A stretch of 27,867 nucleotides of DNA from DATFPK01 sp035264885 (GCA_035264885.1 DATFPK010000035.1:1-27867); one strand, 5' to 3'. Positions 1 through 12,475 are shown, numbered from the stretch's first letter. Notes: a model not told the origin generated them from the letters alone. Numbers and translations are program-made.

Positions 1-23
1 GCGTTTCGGGGGAGTCGAGCGGC

Positions 24-29
24 TACCCT
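24..29 (+). promoter_or_regulatory. Putative leaderless -10 box for the gene at 38
   Basis: TACCCT lies 8 nt before the ATG at 38, and no Shine-Dalgarno sequence is visible. This spacing matches other genes in the window. The call rests on motif and spacing only. Confidence 0.4.
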
Positions 30-37
30 GCGCGGCC

Positions 38-625
38 ATGTCTCGGTCCGCCCGACCCGGCCTGCGCCACGGCGTTCTGGCGGCATTCGCCGCAATCCTG
101 GCGCTCGCCTGGCTGCCGGCCGGTGCGCCGGCGCAGGCGACCGACCAGTACACGGAGCCTCCTCCCACCGTCACCGGCGGCTCCGGCGACGGCGGGACCA
201 GCACCGGGAACGGCTCGGGCGGCGGCGCCGGACCATCGCGCAACGACACCAGCCCGCCGCCGAGCTCGGCGCCCGCGCCGTCCCCAGCGCCCTCCGGCTC
301 CCCGGACCAACCCGCCTCCTCGTCCCCCGGTGACGGGCCGGAGCCCGCCGCCGCGTCCGGCGGCTCCGGTGGCGGCGGCGTCCAGCCGGCCGCGCAGAAG
401 GCGGACAAGCCCGAGGGCGATGGTTTCAACGAGGACTTCCGGATCGGTGCACACGACGCCAAGGCCGGGACCGTGGCCGCTACGGAGCGCGCCGGCTCCT
501 CGGATGGCGGCGACGGGGGCGGGTCCTTCCCGACGGCGCCGCTGCTCGTGGGACTGCTCGCCGTCGCGGCGCTGACCGGCGGGGCCTTCCTTCTGCGCCG
601 CCGGGCCCAGCCAAGCGCCGGCTGA
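38..625 (+). CDS. Exported, membrane-anchored Pro/Ser/Gly-rich protein of unknown function
   Basis: I do not recognise a family for this 195-residue protein. A typical signal peptide (Arg-rich start, hydrophobic core about residues 12-28, Ala-x-Ala near 31-33) is followed by about 90 residues of low-complexity Gly, Ser and Pro sequence. A short more ordinary stretch (about 120-150, with FNEDFRIGAHDAKAG) comes next, then a Gly/Ser linker. A hydrophobic segment at about 167-186 precedes an Arg-Arg-Arg tail. This order suggests an extracytoplasmic stalk held by a C-terminal membrane anchor. The tail resembles a sortase signal in layout, but no LPxTG-type motif is present. The ATG at 38 is chosen because it gives the signal peptide and follows a -10-like box. 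Reading frames on the other strand here are compositional shadows. Confidence 0.75.
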   Translation: MSRSARPGLRHGVLAAFAAILALAWLPAGAPAQATDQYTEPPPTVTGGSGDGGTSTGNGSGGGAGPSRNDTSPPPSSAPAPSPAPSGSPDQPASSSPGDGPEPAAASGGSGGGGVQPAAQKADKPEGDGFNEDFRIGAHDAKAGTVAATERAGSSDGGDGGGSFPTAPLLVGLLAVAALTGGAFLLRRRAQPSAG

Positions 626-687
626 GCGCGCCGAACCGCCGGATCTCGCTTCGCGCGGCGGCCCCCGGGCCCGCATGCGCCTGCCCC

Positions 688-693
688 TAAGAT
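688..693 (+). promoter_or_regulatory. Putative leaderless -10 box for lhr
   Basis: TAAGAT ends 9 nt before the GTG at 703. No ribosome binding site is visible, so transcription probably starts at or very near the start codon. Confidence 0.45.
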
Positions 694-702
694 CAATGGG
701 TT

Positions 703-5267
<4,565 letters not shown>

Positions 5268-5268
<1 letters not shown>

Positions 5269-6029
5269 TGGCAGAGGGCGACACCGTCCTCCGTACCGCG
5301 CGGCGCCTGGAGCGGGGGTTGGCGGGCCAGCGGGTGGAGGTCACCGCCCCCTCGCCGCGCGGTCGCTCGACCGGCGTCGAGCGGCTCGACGGCCTGGAGC
5401 TGCGGGAAGTGACGACGCGTGGAAAGAACCTGCTCCTCGACTTCGGCGAAGCCGTCCTTCACAGCCACCTCGGCATGAACGGCGCGTGGCACGTGTACCC
5501 GCGCGGAGGTCGCTGGGCGAAGTCGATGCGGTCGGCCTGGGCGGTCCTGCGCGGGGAGAGCGCCGAGGCGGTCCAGTTCGGCGGGCCGACCCTGCGGGTG
5601 CTTACGCCCGGCCAGGCGCGCCGGGATCTGCGCCTCACGAGGCTCGGCCCTGACATCCTCGCGCCGCGCTTCAGTGACGAGGAGGCGGTCGCCTCGCTGC
5701 GCCGGGCCGAGCCGGCCAGTGCCGTGGGCGAGGCGCTGCTCGACCAGAGCCTGATCGCGGGGATCGGCAACATCTTCAAGAGCGAGGGGTGCTTCGCAGC
5801 CGGCGTGGATCCCCGGGTGCCGATCGGCGAGCTGACCGACGCGCGGCTCACGGAGGTCGTGACGGCGACCCGGGCGCTGATGGAGGAGGCGGTGCATTCC
5901 GGGCGGCCGCCGCGGCGCATCTACCGGCGGGCCGGCGAGCCCTGCCCCCGCTGCCGCGCGCGCATCAGGTCGCGCGGACAGGGGGACGCGAACCGGACGG
6001 CCTACTGGTGCCCGTCGTGCCAGTCATAA
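5268..6029 (+). CDS. nei: Endonuclease VIII-like DNA glycosylase/AP lyase (Fpg/Nei family, Nei2-like)
   Basis: This 253-residue base-excision repair enzyme belongs to the Fpg/Nei family, which removes oxidised bases and cleaves the abasic site. It shows the N-terminal MAEGDTV segment with Glu3, Lys53 in TRGKNLLLDF, the HSHLGMNG strand (65-72), the helix-two-turn-helix (EALLDQSLIAGIGNIFKSE, 155-173), and a C-terminal zinc finger with Cys226, Cys229, Cys248 and Cys251. The start is fixed by the TGATG overlap with lhr; upstream in-frame sequence is the lhr shadow. The family normally has Pro directly after Met, and its secondary amine is the catalytic nucleophile. Here that residue is Ala (GCA codon). 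The rest of the active-site framework looks intact, so altered chemistry is possible but untested. A damage-response unit with Lhr is inferred. Confidence 0.92.
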
Positions 6030-6030
6030 T
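6025..6030 (+). promoter_or_regulatory. Putative leaderless -10 box for the CRP/FNR gene
   Basis: CATAAT overlaps the nei stop codon and ends 6 nt before the ATG at 6037. It could give the regulator its own transcript in addition to read-through from lhr-nei. Confidence 0.4.
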
Positions 6031-6036
6031 CGAGCC

Positions 6037-6729
6037 ATGGCGCCTCAGGAGGAGAGTGCTGTCGACCTGCTGCGCCGCGTTCCGCTCTTCGCCGAGCTGG
6101 GCCCGGCCGAGCTGGAGCGGTTCTCGCAGGTGGCCGTCCCGCGGTCGTTCCCGGCGGGCACCCGCGTCTTCCACGAGGGCGACCAATCCGATGCCTGCTA
6201 CATCGTCCGCAGCGGCAACTTCCGCGTCACCCGCGAGCACTCCGACGGGCGGGCGATCACGCTGGCCAACCTCGGCCCCGGCGACATCTTCGGCGAGCTG
6301 GCGATGCTCGACGGCGAGGTCCGCTCGGCCAGCGTCGAGGCGCTCGGGGACGGTGAGCTGCTGGCGCTGCCGGCCATCGACGTGCGGTCGCTGCTCTCCC
6401 GTCACCCCGACATCACGGTGAAGCTCGTGGGGGCGCTGACCCGGCGGCTGCGGATGGCGAACGAGCGGATCTCGCGCCAGTCGTTCCAGACGGTGCCGAG
6501 CCGGGTCGCCGGCGTCCTCTCGCAGCTGATCGCCGAGGAGGCGCCACTGGACGAGCGCGAGGGCGTGACGATCCGGATGAACCAGGTGGACCTGGCCCAG
6601 CTCGCCGGCACGTCGCGCGAGAGCGTCAGCCGCTTCCTCGCCGAGCTCGAGCGGGCCGGTGTCGTCCGCTGCGGCCGCGGCCGGGTGACGGTCCTCGAGC
6701 CGCCGAAGCTGCGCAACTACATCTTCTAG
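6037..6729 (+). CDS. CRP/FNR-family transcriptional regulator
   Basis: This 230-residue protein has the full family layout. A cyclic-nucleotide-binding beta-barrel spans about 15-125 and includes the PGDIFGELAMLD loop followed by VRSASVEAL, which resembles the phosphate-binding cassette of cAMP-binding members. A dimerisation helix runs at about 130-155. A winged helix-turn-helix follows at about 170-225 (MNQVDLAQLAGTSRESVSRFLAELE). There are no clustered cysteines, so an FNR-type Fe-S sensor is unlikely. The effector may be cAMP or a similar nucleotide, but this is not proven. The gene starts 7 bp after nei and may be partly co-transcribed with it. Targets cannot be told from this window. 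Confidence 0.9.
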   Translation: MAPQEESAVDLLRRVPLFAELGPAELERFSQVAVPRSFPAGTRVFHEGDQSDACYIVRSGNFRVTREHSDGRAITLANLGPGDIFGELAMLDGEVRSASVEALGDGELLALPAIDVRSLLSRHPDITVKLVGALTRRLRMANERISRQSFQTVPSRVAGVLSQLIAEEAPLDEREGVTIRMNQVDLAQLAGTSRESVSRFLAELERAGVVRCGRGRVTVLEPPKLRNYIF

Positions 6730-6771
6730 GGACGGCCGGCGCTGGCCGACTTCGGGTCCCAGCGCGCACGG

Positions 6772-7392
6772 ATGGTCGAGCGGCAGCTTCGCCGCCGCGG
6801 CATCGGTGACGACCGTGTCCTGGCGGCGATGAACCGCATCCCGCGCGACCTGTTCGTCCCGGAGCGGCACCGCCGCCGCTCCTACGCCGACTCCGCACTG
6901 CCGATCGCCGAGGGGCAGACGATCTCCCAGCCCTGGATCGTCGCCGCGATCGCCCAGGCGCTGGAGCCGAAGGGCAACGAGCGCGTGCTCGAGATCGGCA
7001 CGGGCTCGGGCTACTCGACCTGCATCCTGGCCGAGCTGGCGGCCGAGGTGTTCTCGATCGAGCGCCACGAGCCGCTGGGCGCGACGGCCCGGGAGGCGAT
7101 CCAGGCGCTCGGCTATGAGAACGTCCAGGTCGTGGTCGGCGACGGCAGCCGGGGCCTCCCCGAGCGGGCTCCCTTCGACGGCATCGCCGTCCACGCCACC
7201 GCCCCCGCGCCGCCGCCCTCGCTGCTCGCGCAGCTGGCCGACGGAGGCCGCCTGGTCGCGCCGATCGCCTCCGACGCCGCCGACCTCCTCACGGTCTTCA
7301 GGCGCGTCGAAGACGACTTCGAGAGCAGGGTGATCGGTCCCTGCCGCTTCGTCCCGCTGATCGGCGCCGAGGGCTTCGGCGAGCCGGGCTGA
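6772..7392 (+). CDS. pcm: Protein-L-isoaspartate O-methyltransferase
   Basis: This enzyme methylates L-isoaspartyl residues in age-damaged proteins with S-adenosylmethionine, starting their repair. The 206-residue frame has the family segment MVERQLRRRGIGDDRVL, the substrate-binding stretch LPIAEGQTISQPWIVA, the SAM-binding motif VLEIGTGSGYST, the acidic SIERHE, and the C-terminal CRFVPLIGAEG. The ATG at 6772 is the first canonical start after the upstream stop at 6727. An in-frame CTG at 6742 would add ten residues (LADFGSQRAR), and it has AGGGA about 9 nt upstream, whereas the ATG has no ribosome binding site. Homologues often carry residues before the MVERQL segment, so the CTG is a real alternative. 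It ends 6 bp before the convergent repeat-protein gene. Confidence 0.93.
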   Translation: MVERQLRRRGIGDDRVLAAMNRIPRDLFVPERHRRRSYADSALPIAEGQTISQPWIVAAIAQALEPKGNERVLEIGTGSGYSTCILAELAAEVFSIERHEPLGATAREAIQALGYENVQVVVGDGSRGLPERAPFDGIAVHATAPAPPPSLLAQLADGGRLVAPIASDAADLLTVFRRVEDDFESRVIGPCRFVPLIGAEGFGEPG

Positions 7393-7398
7393 AGCTCG

Positions 7399-9327
7399 CT
7401 ACTGGACCTCGACGTCTTGGCCGGGCCCGCCGTTGAGGCGGTCCCTGCCCGAGCCGCCGATCAGCCGGTCGTTGCCGCCGCGGCCCTCCAGCACGTCGTC
7501 GCCGGCGCGGCCGAGCAGCACGTTGGCGCTGCCGTCGCCGATCAACACGTCCGGCCCTGGCGAGCCCTCGATCTGCTCGATCGAACCCTCGATCCGGCCG
7601 GGGTTGCAGCCGCCGCCGGCGCGGGTGACAGCGCCGCCGATCTGAGCGCGGACGCCGGGGTTGAAGCGCGAGAAGGAGGCGCTGTCGTGGCCGGGGCCAC
7701 CGGAGAACACGTCGCCGTCGCAGGGGTCGCCGCCGACCAGGAGGTCGGAGCCGGGCCCGCCGTCGAGGATGCTCTGGCCGCTGTTGTAGGGAACGGGTCC
7801 GTCGGTCCGGGCGCCGACCAGGCCGTCGCTGCCGGGGCCCCCGGAAAGTCGGTCGGGATCGTTGTCGTCACCGGCCTCGATGATGTCGTTGCCGGCGCCG
7901 CCGTTCAGGTCGTCGGCGCCGGCGCCGCCGTCGATGCGCGCGGCGACGTTAGCCGGCACGCCGGCGCCGATGGTGACGGTGTCATTCCCGCCGTCGCTGT
8001 CGACCAGGATGAAGTCGACGTCGCCGCCGCAGCGGGCGCCCTCGTCGGAGAAGGTGCCGCCGAGCGGGTCGCAGCCGCTCACGTTGGGGGCGGGGATCGG
8101 GGCTCTGTCGTCGGTGACGACGAACATGCCGGCGGCGTAGTCGATCCGGAGGTCGTTGCCGGCGCTGCCGCCCCGGACCGTCAAGGTAGTGGTGCCGTCG
8201 ATGCTGCGGTTGCGAACCACGACGGTGCCGTTCGCGCCCGCGGGCGGGCGGCCGCAGGCGTCCTGCTGGCTCGCCCCGCGGCACGATGCGCCGTCGGGGC
8301 CGCCGAACAGCTCGTCGCCGCCGCCGCGCCCGTCGAGGTTGTCGTATCCGGCGCCGCCGTCGATCCGGTTCGGGCCGCCGTTGCCGCGAAGGTCGTCGGG
8401 ATAGGCGGAACCGATCAGGTCCTCGACTCCGCCGACGATCTGGTCGCGACCGTCGCCGATCGCGACGCCGGCCGCGAGGTCGGCCTCGACGGTCTCGCTG
8501 GCGGTCGCGAACGAGGCGATGTCGCGGACGCCGGGGCCGCCGTCGAGCTTGTCGAAGCCGAGGTCGCCCCGGACGATGTCGCCGTCGCCCGGGCCGCCGT
8601 CGACGATGTCTGTGCCGAGGTTGCCGATCACGAGGTCGGACCCGTCGCCGCCGGTGATGTCGTCGTCGCCGAGCCCTCCGTCCACCACGTCGTCGCCGGG
8701 GCCGCCGTCCATGATGTCGTTGCCGCGGTCGCCGAGGAGCCGGTCGGGGCCGGGGCCGCCCTCGACCACCTTGTCGGTCGCGCGGCCCGCGAAGAGCACG
8801 TCGGCACCGGGGCCGCCCCGCAGCTTGTCGGGGCCCTTGCCGGCGACGAGCGTGTCGTCGCCGCCCCCGCCCTCGAGGGTGTCGGGGCCCTTGTCGCCGA
8901 CCAGCTTGTCGTCGCCGCCGTCGCCGAACAGGTCATCGCCGCCCTTGAACGCGATCAGGACGTCGTTGCCGGCGCCGCCGCGCATCGTGTCGCTGCCCGT
9001 CTCGCCGAAGATGCGGTCGTTGCCGCCGTCTCCGAACAGGGAGTCATAGCCCTTACCGCCGTGGATCACGTCGTTGCCCGGCCCGCCACAGATCGTGTCG
9101 TTGCCATTGCGGCCGCCGGTGATCTTGTCGTTGCCGCCGCCCCCGTAGATCACGTCGCTCGCCCCGCGGCCGACCAGCACGTCGTCGCCGGCAGTGCCGA
9201 CGATCGTGGCGCGCTTGCCGTTGCACGAGGGCCGGGCGTCCGAGGCGGCCGGCCAGGCGGCCATGGCCAGCGCGGCGGAGGCCACGACGGCGGCGATCGG
9301 AAGGGGAAGTCGTCTGCTCGCTGACAT
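7399..9327 (-). CDS. Exported RTX/hemolysin-type calcium-binding repeat protein
   Basis: The 642 residues begin with a clear Sec signal peptide (MSASRRLPLPIAAVVASAAL, cleavage near Ala-Ser-Asp-Ala). Almost the whole mature protein is nonapeptide repeats of the GGxGxDxhx type (GGGGNDKIT, GGPGNDVIH, GGAGNDVLI and so on). They form two blocks, about residues 45-345 and 465-640. Such repeats fold as a parallel beta-roll when they bind calcium outside the cell. The segment between, about 350-460, is a non-repeat region with Cys and beta-strand-like sequence. No catalytic domain is recognised. Classical RTX proteins leave by type I secretion through a C-terminal signal, whereas this one carries an N-terminal Sec signal and has no ABC exporter beside it. 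A cell-surface or matrix role is inference. A long open frame on the opposite strand is a by-product of the repeat periodicity. Confidence 0.9.
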   Translation of the reverse strand: MSASRRLPLPIAAVVASAALAMAAWPAASDARPSCNGKRATIVGTAGDDVLVGRGASDVIYGGGGNDKITGGRNGNDTICGGPGNDVIHGGKGYDSLFGDGGNDRIFGETGSDTMRGGAGNDVLIAFKGGDDLFGDGGDDKLVGDKGPDTLEGGGGDDTLVAGKGPDKLRGGPGADVLFAGRATDKVVEGGPGPDRLLGDRGNDIMDGGPGDDVVDGGLGDDDITGGDGSDLVIGNLGTDIVDGGPGDGDIVRGDLGFDKLDGGPGVRDIASFATASETVEADLAAGVAIGDGRDQIVGGVEDLIGSAYPDDLRGNGGPNRIDGGAGYDNLDGRGGGDELFGGPDGASCRGASQQDACGRPPAGANGTVVVRNRSIDGTTTLTVRGGSAGNDLRIDYAAGMFVVTDDRAPIPAPNVSGCDPLGGTFSDEGARCGGDVDFILVDSDGGNDTVTIGAGVPANVAARIDGGAGADDLNGGAGNDIIEAGDDNDPDRLSGGPGSDGLVGARTDGPVPYNSGQSILDGGPGSDLLVGGDPCDGDVFSGGPGHDSASFSRFNPGVRAQIGGAVTRAGGGCNPGRIEGSIEQIEGSPGPDVLIGDGSANVLLGRAGDDVLEGRGGNDRLIGGSGRDRLNGGPGQDVEVQ

Positions 9328-9446
9328 TTGGCAGGGGGCGTCGGCCGCCCTCGGCAGACGGATCGAGAGGGGAAGGGGGGTGGTTGAGCCTCATGGCCGC
9401 AATCTGGACTTTTGGCGGATGGCTTTTGGGTGGTCCGCGCGTCGGA

Positions 9447-9452
9447 TACGCT
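9447..9452 (+). promoter_or_regulatory. Putative leaderless -10 box for the ASCH gene
   Basis: TACGCT ends 6 nt before the GTG at 9459. This supports the internal GTG over the longer frame opening at 9384, whose extra residues look non-conserved. Confidence 0.4.
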
Positions 9453-9458
9453 CGCCGC

Positions 9459-9863
9459 GTGCGCGGCGGGATCTACGTCCTCAACTTCTATTCCGCGGTC
9501 TTCATCGATCAGCTCAAGCGTGGTCGCAAGACCGCGACCATCCGCCTGGGCGACAAGAGCGGCAAATACGAGCGCGGCCAGGTCGTCTGGGTGACCGTCG
9601 GCTTCCGCCACAGTCCCCGCGAGAAGATCTTCACGGCCGTGATCGACGACGTCGAGGTGAAGGGCGTCAAGGACCTCTCGCCGCGCGACATCGAGCATGA
9701 CAACCCGGAGTTCCGCCGCCTGGAGGAGACGACGAACTTCCTGGAGCAGATCTACGGCCGCCCCGTGGGCCCCGACGACATCGTGACCGTGATCAGGTTC
9801 AGCCAGATCGTCGAGCGGCCGGGCCATCACTTCGGCAACGGCGAGACGCCGTCGCGGAACTGA
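9459..9863 (+). CDS. ASCH-domain protein
   Basis: This 134-residue cytoplasmic protein reads IYVLNFYSAVFIDQLKRG near the start, then RKTATIRLGDKSGKYERGQVVWVTVG. That fits the ASCH fold, a PUA-like beta-barrel thought to bind RNA or modified nucleosides, with a GxKxxxxR-like signature at the RGRKTATIR stretch. The middle (DLSPRDIEHDNPEFR) and the end (IVTVIRFSQIVE) also fit. The GTG at 9459 is preferred over the ATG at 9384 because the extra residues look non-conserved and a -10-like box sits just upstream. The exact substrate is unknown. An SRPBCC gene follows after 31 bp on the same strand and may be co-transcribed. Confidence 0.75.
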   Translation: MRGGIYVLNFYSAVFIDQLKRGRKTATIRLGDKSGKYERGQVVWVTVGFRHSPREKIFTAVIDDVEVKGVKDLSPRDIEHDNPEFRRLEETTNFLEQIYGRPVGPDDIVTVIRFSQIVERPGHHFGNGETPSRN

Positions 9864-9894
9864 TCCGCGGCTGGCCGGGCGCCGCACCCCGGGC

Positions 9895-10368
9895 ATGGCG
9901 GCCTATCGATTCCTGACCACCTGGCTGCTCGAGTCGCCGCGCGAGCCGGTCTTCGACGCGATCCACGACCAGGCCCGCTGGCCGGAGTGGTGGCGGGGGG
10001 TCGAGGCCGCCGAGGAGGTCCGGCCGGGCGGGGAGCACGGCGTCGGCACGGTCTCGCGGCTGGTCTGGCGCAGCTGGATCCCGTACCGGGTCGAGTTCCA
10101 GGTGACGACCACGCGCGTCGAGCGGCCGCACCTGATGGAGGGGCAGGCGCAGGGGGAGCTCGCCGGGACCGGCCGCTGGCGTCTGTTCGAGCAGGACGGG
10201 GTGACGGCCGTCCTCTACGAGTGGAACGTGCGCACCACCCGCGCCTGGATGAACCTGCTGGCCCCGGCCGCCCGCCCGATCTTCGAGTGGAATCACGACT
10301 GGGTGATGGCGCGCGGCGGCGAGGGCGTCGCGGAGCTGCTCGGCTGTCGGCTGCTGGCGGCGGGCTAG
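9895..10368 (+). CDS. SRPBCC-superfamily (polyketide cyclase/dehydrase-like) protein
   Basis: This 157-residue protein fits the START/Bet v 1-like helix-grip fold, which surrounds a deep hydrophobic ligand cavity. Recognisable features are the opening strand with SPREPVFDAIHDQARWPEWWRGV, a pattern typical of these proteins, the central beta-strands (GTVSRLVWRSW, YRVEFQVTTTRVE, GRWRLFEQDGVTAVLYEW), and a long C-terminal helix (IFEWNHDWVMARGGEGVAELL). There is no signal peptide, so it is probably cytoplasmic. The ligand or reaction cannot be inferred. No ribosome binding site is evident at the ATG, so translation may depend on the ASCH gene 31 bp upstream. It is followed by the groES regulatory region. 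Confidence 0.8.
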   Translation: MAAYRFLTTWLLESPREPVFDAIHDQARWPEWWRGVEAAEEVRPGGEHGVGTVSRLVWRSWIPYRVEFQVTTTRVERPHLMEGQAQGELAGTGRWRLFEQDGVTAVLYEWNVRTTRAWMNLLAPAARPIFEWNHDWVMARGGEGVAELLGCRLLAAG

Positions 10369-10386
10369 CGCCTGTGGGCGATTGCC

Positions 10387-10411
10387 GATCTGAGTCCTGA
10401 CGGCTCAGATC
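10387..10411. promoter_or_regulatory. Perfect 8-bp inverted repeat upstream of the groES promoter
   Basis: GATCTGAG and CTCAGATC flank a 9-nt centre and end 5 bp before the -35 hexamer. It could be a terminator stem for the upstream gene, although no T-run follows, or a protein-binding operator. It does not match the HspR operator consensus CTTGAGT-N7-ACTCAAG. Confidence 0.5.
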
Positions 10412-10416
10412 CAGCC

Positions 10417-10444
10417 TTGACGACGGGCGCGATCCGGCTATCCT
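10417..10444 (+). promoter_or_regulatory. Sigma-70-type promoter of groESL
   Basis: The -35 TTGACG (10417-10422) and the -10 TATCCT (10439-10444) are 16 bp apart. The expected transcription start is near 10451, at the left edge of the CIRCE element. Confidence 0.75.
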
Positions 10445-10451
10445 TTCCACC

Positions 10452-10478
10452 CTGGCACTCCGACCTATAGAGTGCCAG
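10452..10478. promoter_or_regulatory. CIRCE operator (HrcA binding site)
   Basis: CTGGCACTC and GAGTGCCAG are perfect inverted 9-bp arms around a 9-bp spacer. The consensus is TTAGCACTC-N9-GAGTGCTAA. Its place at the transcription start implies that HrcA represses groESL and that heat or unfolded protein relieves this. Confidence 0.95.
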
Positions 10479-10525
10479 CCGTCCCAGGAACACTGAGAAC
10501 TTTCGGACCAACGGAGGTAATTCGG

Positions 10526-10816
10526 ATGAATCTGAAGCCCCTCGGGGACCGGCTTGTGGTCAAGCCGCTCGATGAGGAGGAGACAACCGCGAGCGGGATC
10601 GTCCTGCCGGACACCGCCAAGGAGAAGCCGCAGAAGGGCACCGTCGTCGCCGTCGGCGACGGCCGCTGGGATGAGGACGGCGAGAAGCGCATCCCGCTCG
10701 ACGTGAGCGAGGGCGACGAGGTCCTCTACTCCAAGTATGGCGGCACCGAGATCACGGTCGAGGACGACGAGTTGCTCGTGCTGCGCGAGTCCGACGTCCT
10801 CGCCAAGGTCGAGTAG
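10526..10816 (+). CDS. groES: Co-chaperonin GroES (Hsp10)
   Basis: This 96-residue protein caps the GroEL ring and closes the folding chamber in the cytoplasm. The opening NLKPLGDRLVVKPLDEEE is diagnostic, followed by the mobile loop ETTASGIVLPDTAKEKPQKG and the conserved GTVVAVGDG. The end has EVLYSKYGGTEI and the final LAKVE. Length is normal. The ATG at 10526 is chosen over an in-frame start at 10472 because it has GGAGGT at 10513-10518, a 7-nt spacing and the conserved N-terminus, whereas 10472 lies inside the CIRCE element. groEL follows 36 bp later in the same operon. Confidence 0.98.
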   Translation: MNLKPLGDRLVVKPLDEEETTASGIVLPDTAKEKPQKGTVVAVGDGRWDEDGEKRIPLDVSEGDEVLYSKYGGTEITVEDDELLVLRESDVLAKVE

Positions 10817-10852
10817 CGCTCAGAGGCTTAGGAAAAAGGAGGAACTGAACCG

Positions 10853-12475
10853 ATGGCTCACAAGGAGCTGAAGTACCGCGAGGATGCCAGGGGGGCCCTG
10901 CAGTCGGGTGTCGACGCAGTCGCCGACGCCGTCAAGGTCACCCTTGGCCCGAAGGGGCGCTATGTCGTGCTCGACAAGAAGTTCGGCGCGCCCACAATCA
11001 CCAACGACGGCGTGACGATCGCCCGCGAGATCGAAGTCGAGGACGTCTTCGAGAACCAGGGCGCCCAGCTCGTCCGCGAGGTCGCCACCGCGACCAACGA
11101 CGTGGCCGGCGACGGCACGACGACCGCGACGCTGCTGGCCCAGACGATCGTCCGCCAGGGCCTCAAGAACGTGGCCGCCGGCGCCAACCCGCTGGCCCTG
11201 CGCCGCGGGATCGAGACCGCCGTCGACCAGGTCGTCGAGATCCTGCGCAACCAGTCGCGCGAGGTCTCCGGCAAGGAGGAGATCGCCCGTGTGGCGACCA
11301 TCTCGGCCGGCGACGAGGAGATCGGCAACGTGATCGCCGATGCGATCGAGAAGGTCGGCAAGGACGGCGTCGTGAACGTCGAGGAGGGCCAGACCTTCGG
11401 GATGGAGCTCGAGTTCACCGAGGGCATGCAGTTCGACAAGGGCTACATCTCGCCCTACATGGTCACCGACCAGGACCGCATGGAGGCGGTGCTCGACGAG
11501 CCCTACATCCTGATCGCCAACCAGAAGATCGGCTCGGTCCGCGACCTGCTGCCCGTCCTGGAGCAGGTGATGCAGGGCGGCCGACCGCTGCTGATCGTCG
11601 CCGAGGACGTCGAGGGCGAGGCCCTCGCCACCCTCGTCGTCAACAAGCTCCGCGGCACGTTCACCAGCGTCGCCGTCAAGGCGCCCGGCTTCGGTGACCG
11701 CCGTAAGCGGATGCTCGAGGACATCGCGATCCTCAGCGGTGGCGAGGTGATCACCGAGGAGATGGGGCTGAAGCTCGAGAACACGACGATCGAGCAGCTC
11801 GGCAAGGCCCGCCGGATCGTCGTCTCCAAGGACACCACGACGATCATCGACGGCGGCGGTGAGGGCGAGCAGATCAAGGGGCGGATCAAGCAGATCAAGC
11901 AGGAGATCGAGAACACCGACTCCGACTTCGATCGGGAGAAGCTCCAGGAGCGGCTCGCCAAGCTGGCCGGCGGCGTTGCCGTCGTCAAGGTCGGTGCCGC
12001 CACCGAGACCGAGATGAAGGAGAAGAAGCACCGCGTCGAGGACGCGCTGCAGGCCACCCGCGCCGCCCTCGAGGAGGGCGTCGTCTCGGGTGGCGGCGTG
12101 GCGCTCCTGAACGCGCAGAAGGACCTCGACCTCTCCGTCGGCGAGGCCGACGAGGAGACGGGCGCCCGGATCATCCACCGCGCGCTCGAGGAGCCGCTCC
12201 GCCAGATCGCGGAGAACTCCGGTCTCGAGGGGTCCGTGGTCGTCAACAGCGTCCGCGAGATGAAGGCGGGCGAGGGCCTGAACGCGGCGACCGGCGAGTA
12301 CGGCGACCTGATCAAGGCCGGCGTCATCGACCCGACCATGGTCACCCGCTCGGCGCTCCAGAACGCGGCGTCGATCGCGAAGAACATCCTCACGACCGAG
12401 GCGATCGTCGCCGAGCCGCCCGAGAAGGAGGGCGCCGGCGCCCCGGCCATGCCCGACATGGGCGGGATGATGTAG
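10853..12475 (+). CDS. groEL: Chaperonin GroEL (Hsp60)
   Basis: This ATP-driven chaperonin (540 aa, normal length) forms a tetradecamer and folds proteins together with GroES. Visible signatures are VTLGPKGRYVVLD and the ATP-binding ITNDGVTIAREIEVED in the equatorial domain. Also present are VAGDGTTTATLLAQ, the apical domain's GYISPYMVTD, and the chaperonin signature near AALEEGVVSGGGVALL. The C-terminus is the common Met/Gly type (PDMGGMM), unlike the His-rich tail of actinobacterial GroEL1. With the groES linkage this suggests the housekeeping chaperonin. AAGGAGG about 10 nt before the ATG is a strong ribosome binding site. Regulation is through the shared CIRCE, and tandem hairpins follow the stop. 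Confidence 0.99.
   Translation: MAHKELKYREDARGALQSGVDAVADAVKVTLGPKGRYVVLDKKFGAPTITNDGVTIAREIEVEDVFENQGAQLVREVATATNDVAGDGTTTATLLAQTIVRQGLKNVAAGANPLALRRGIETAVDQVVEILRNQSREVSGKEEIARVATISAGDEEIGNVIADAIEKVGKDGVVNVEEGQTFGMELEFTEGMQFDKGYISPYMVTDQDRMEAVLDEPYILIANQKIGSVRDLLPVLEQVMQGGRPLLIVAEDVEGEALATLVVNKLRGTFTSVAVKAPGFGDRRKRMLEDIAILSGGEVITEEMGLKLENTTIEQLGKARRIVVSKDTTTIIDGGGEGEQIKGRIKQIKQEIENTDSDFDREKLQERLAKLAGGVAVVKVGAATETEMKEKKHRVEDALQATRAALEEGVVSGGGVALLNAQKDLDLSVGEADEETGARIIHRALEEPLRQIAENSGLEGSVVVNSVREMKAGEGLNAATGEYGDLIKAGVIDPTMVTRSALQNAASIAKNILTTEAIVAEPPEKEGAGAPAMPDMGGMM

Noticed and set aside
525..625. Possible sortase anchor at the C-terminus of the first protein
   Set aside because: Hydrophobic segment and Arg tail fit, but the expected LPxTG-like pentapeptide is absent (FPTAP instead).
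7417..9324. 635-codon plus-strand frame opposite the RTX repeat gene
   Set aside because: It is the mirror of the nonapeptide repeat (Val/Ala/Gly-rich) and has no signal peptide or domain.
10387..10411. HspR operator (HAIR) upstream of groESL
   Set aside because: Arms and spacing do not match CTTGAGT-N7-ACTCAAG; it is kept only as an unnamed palindrome.
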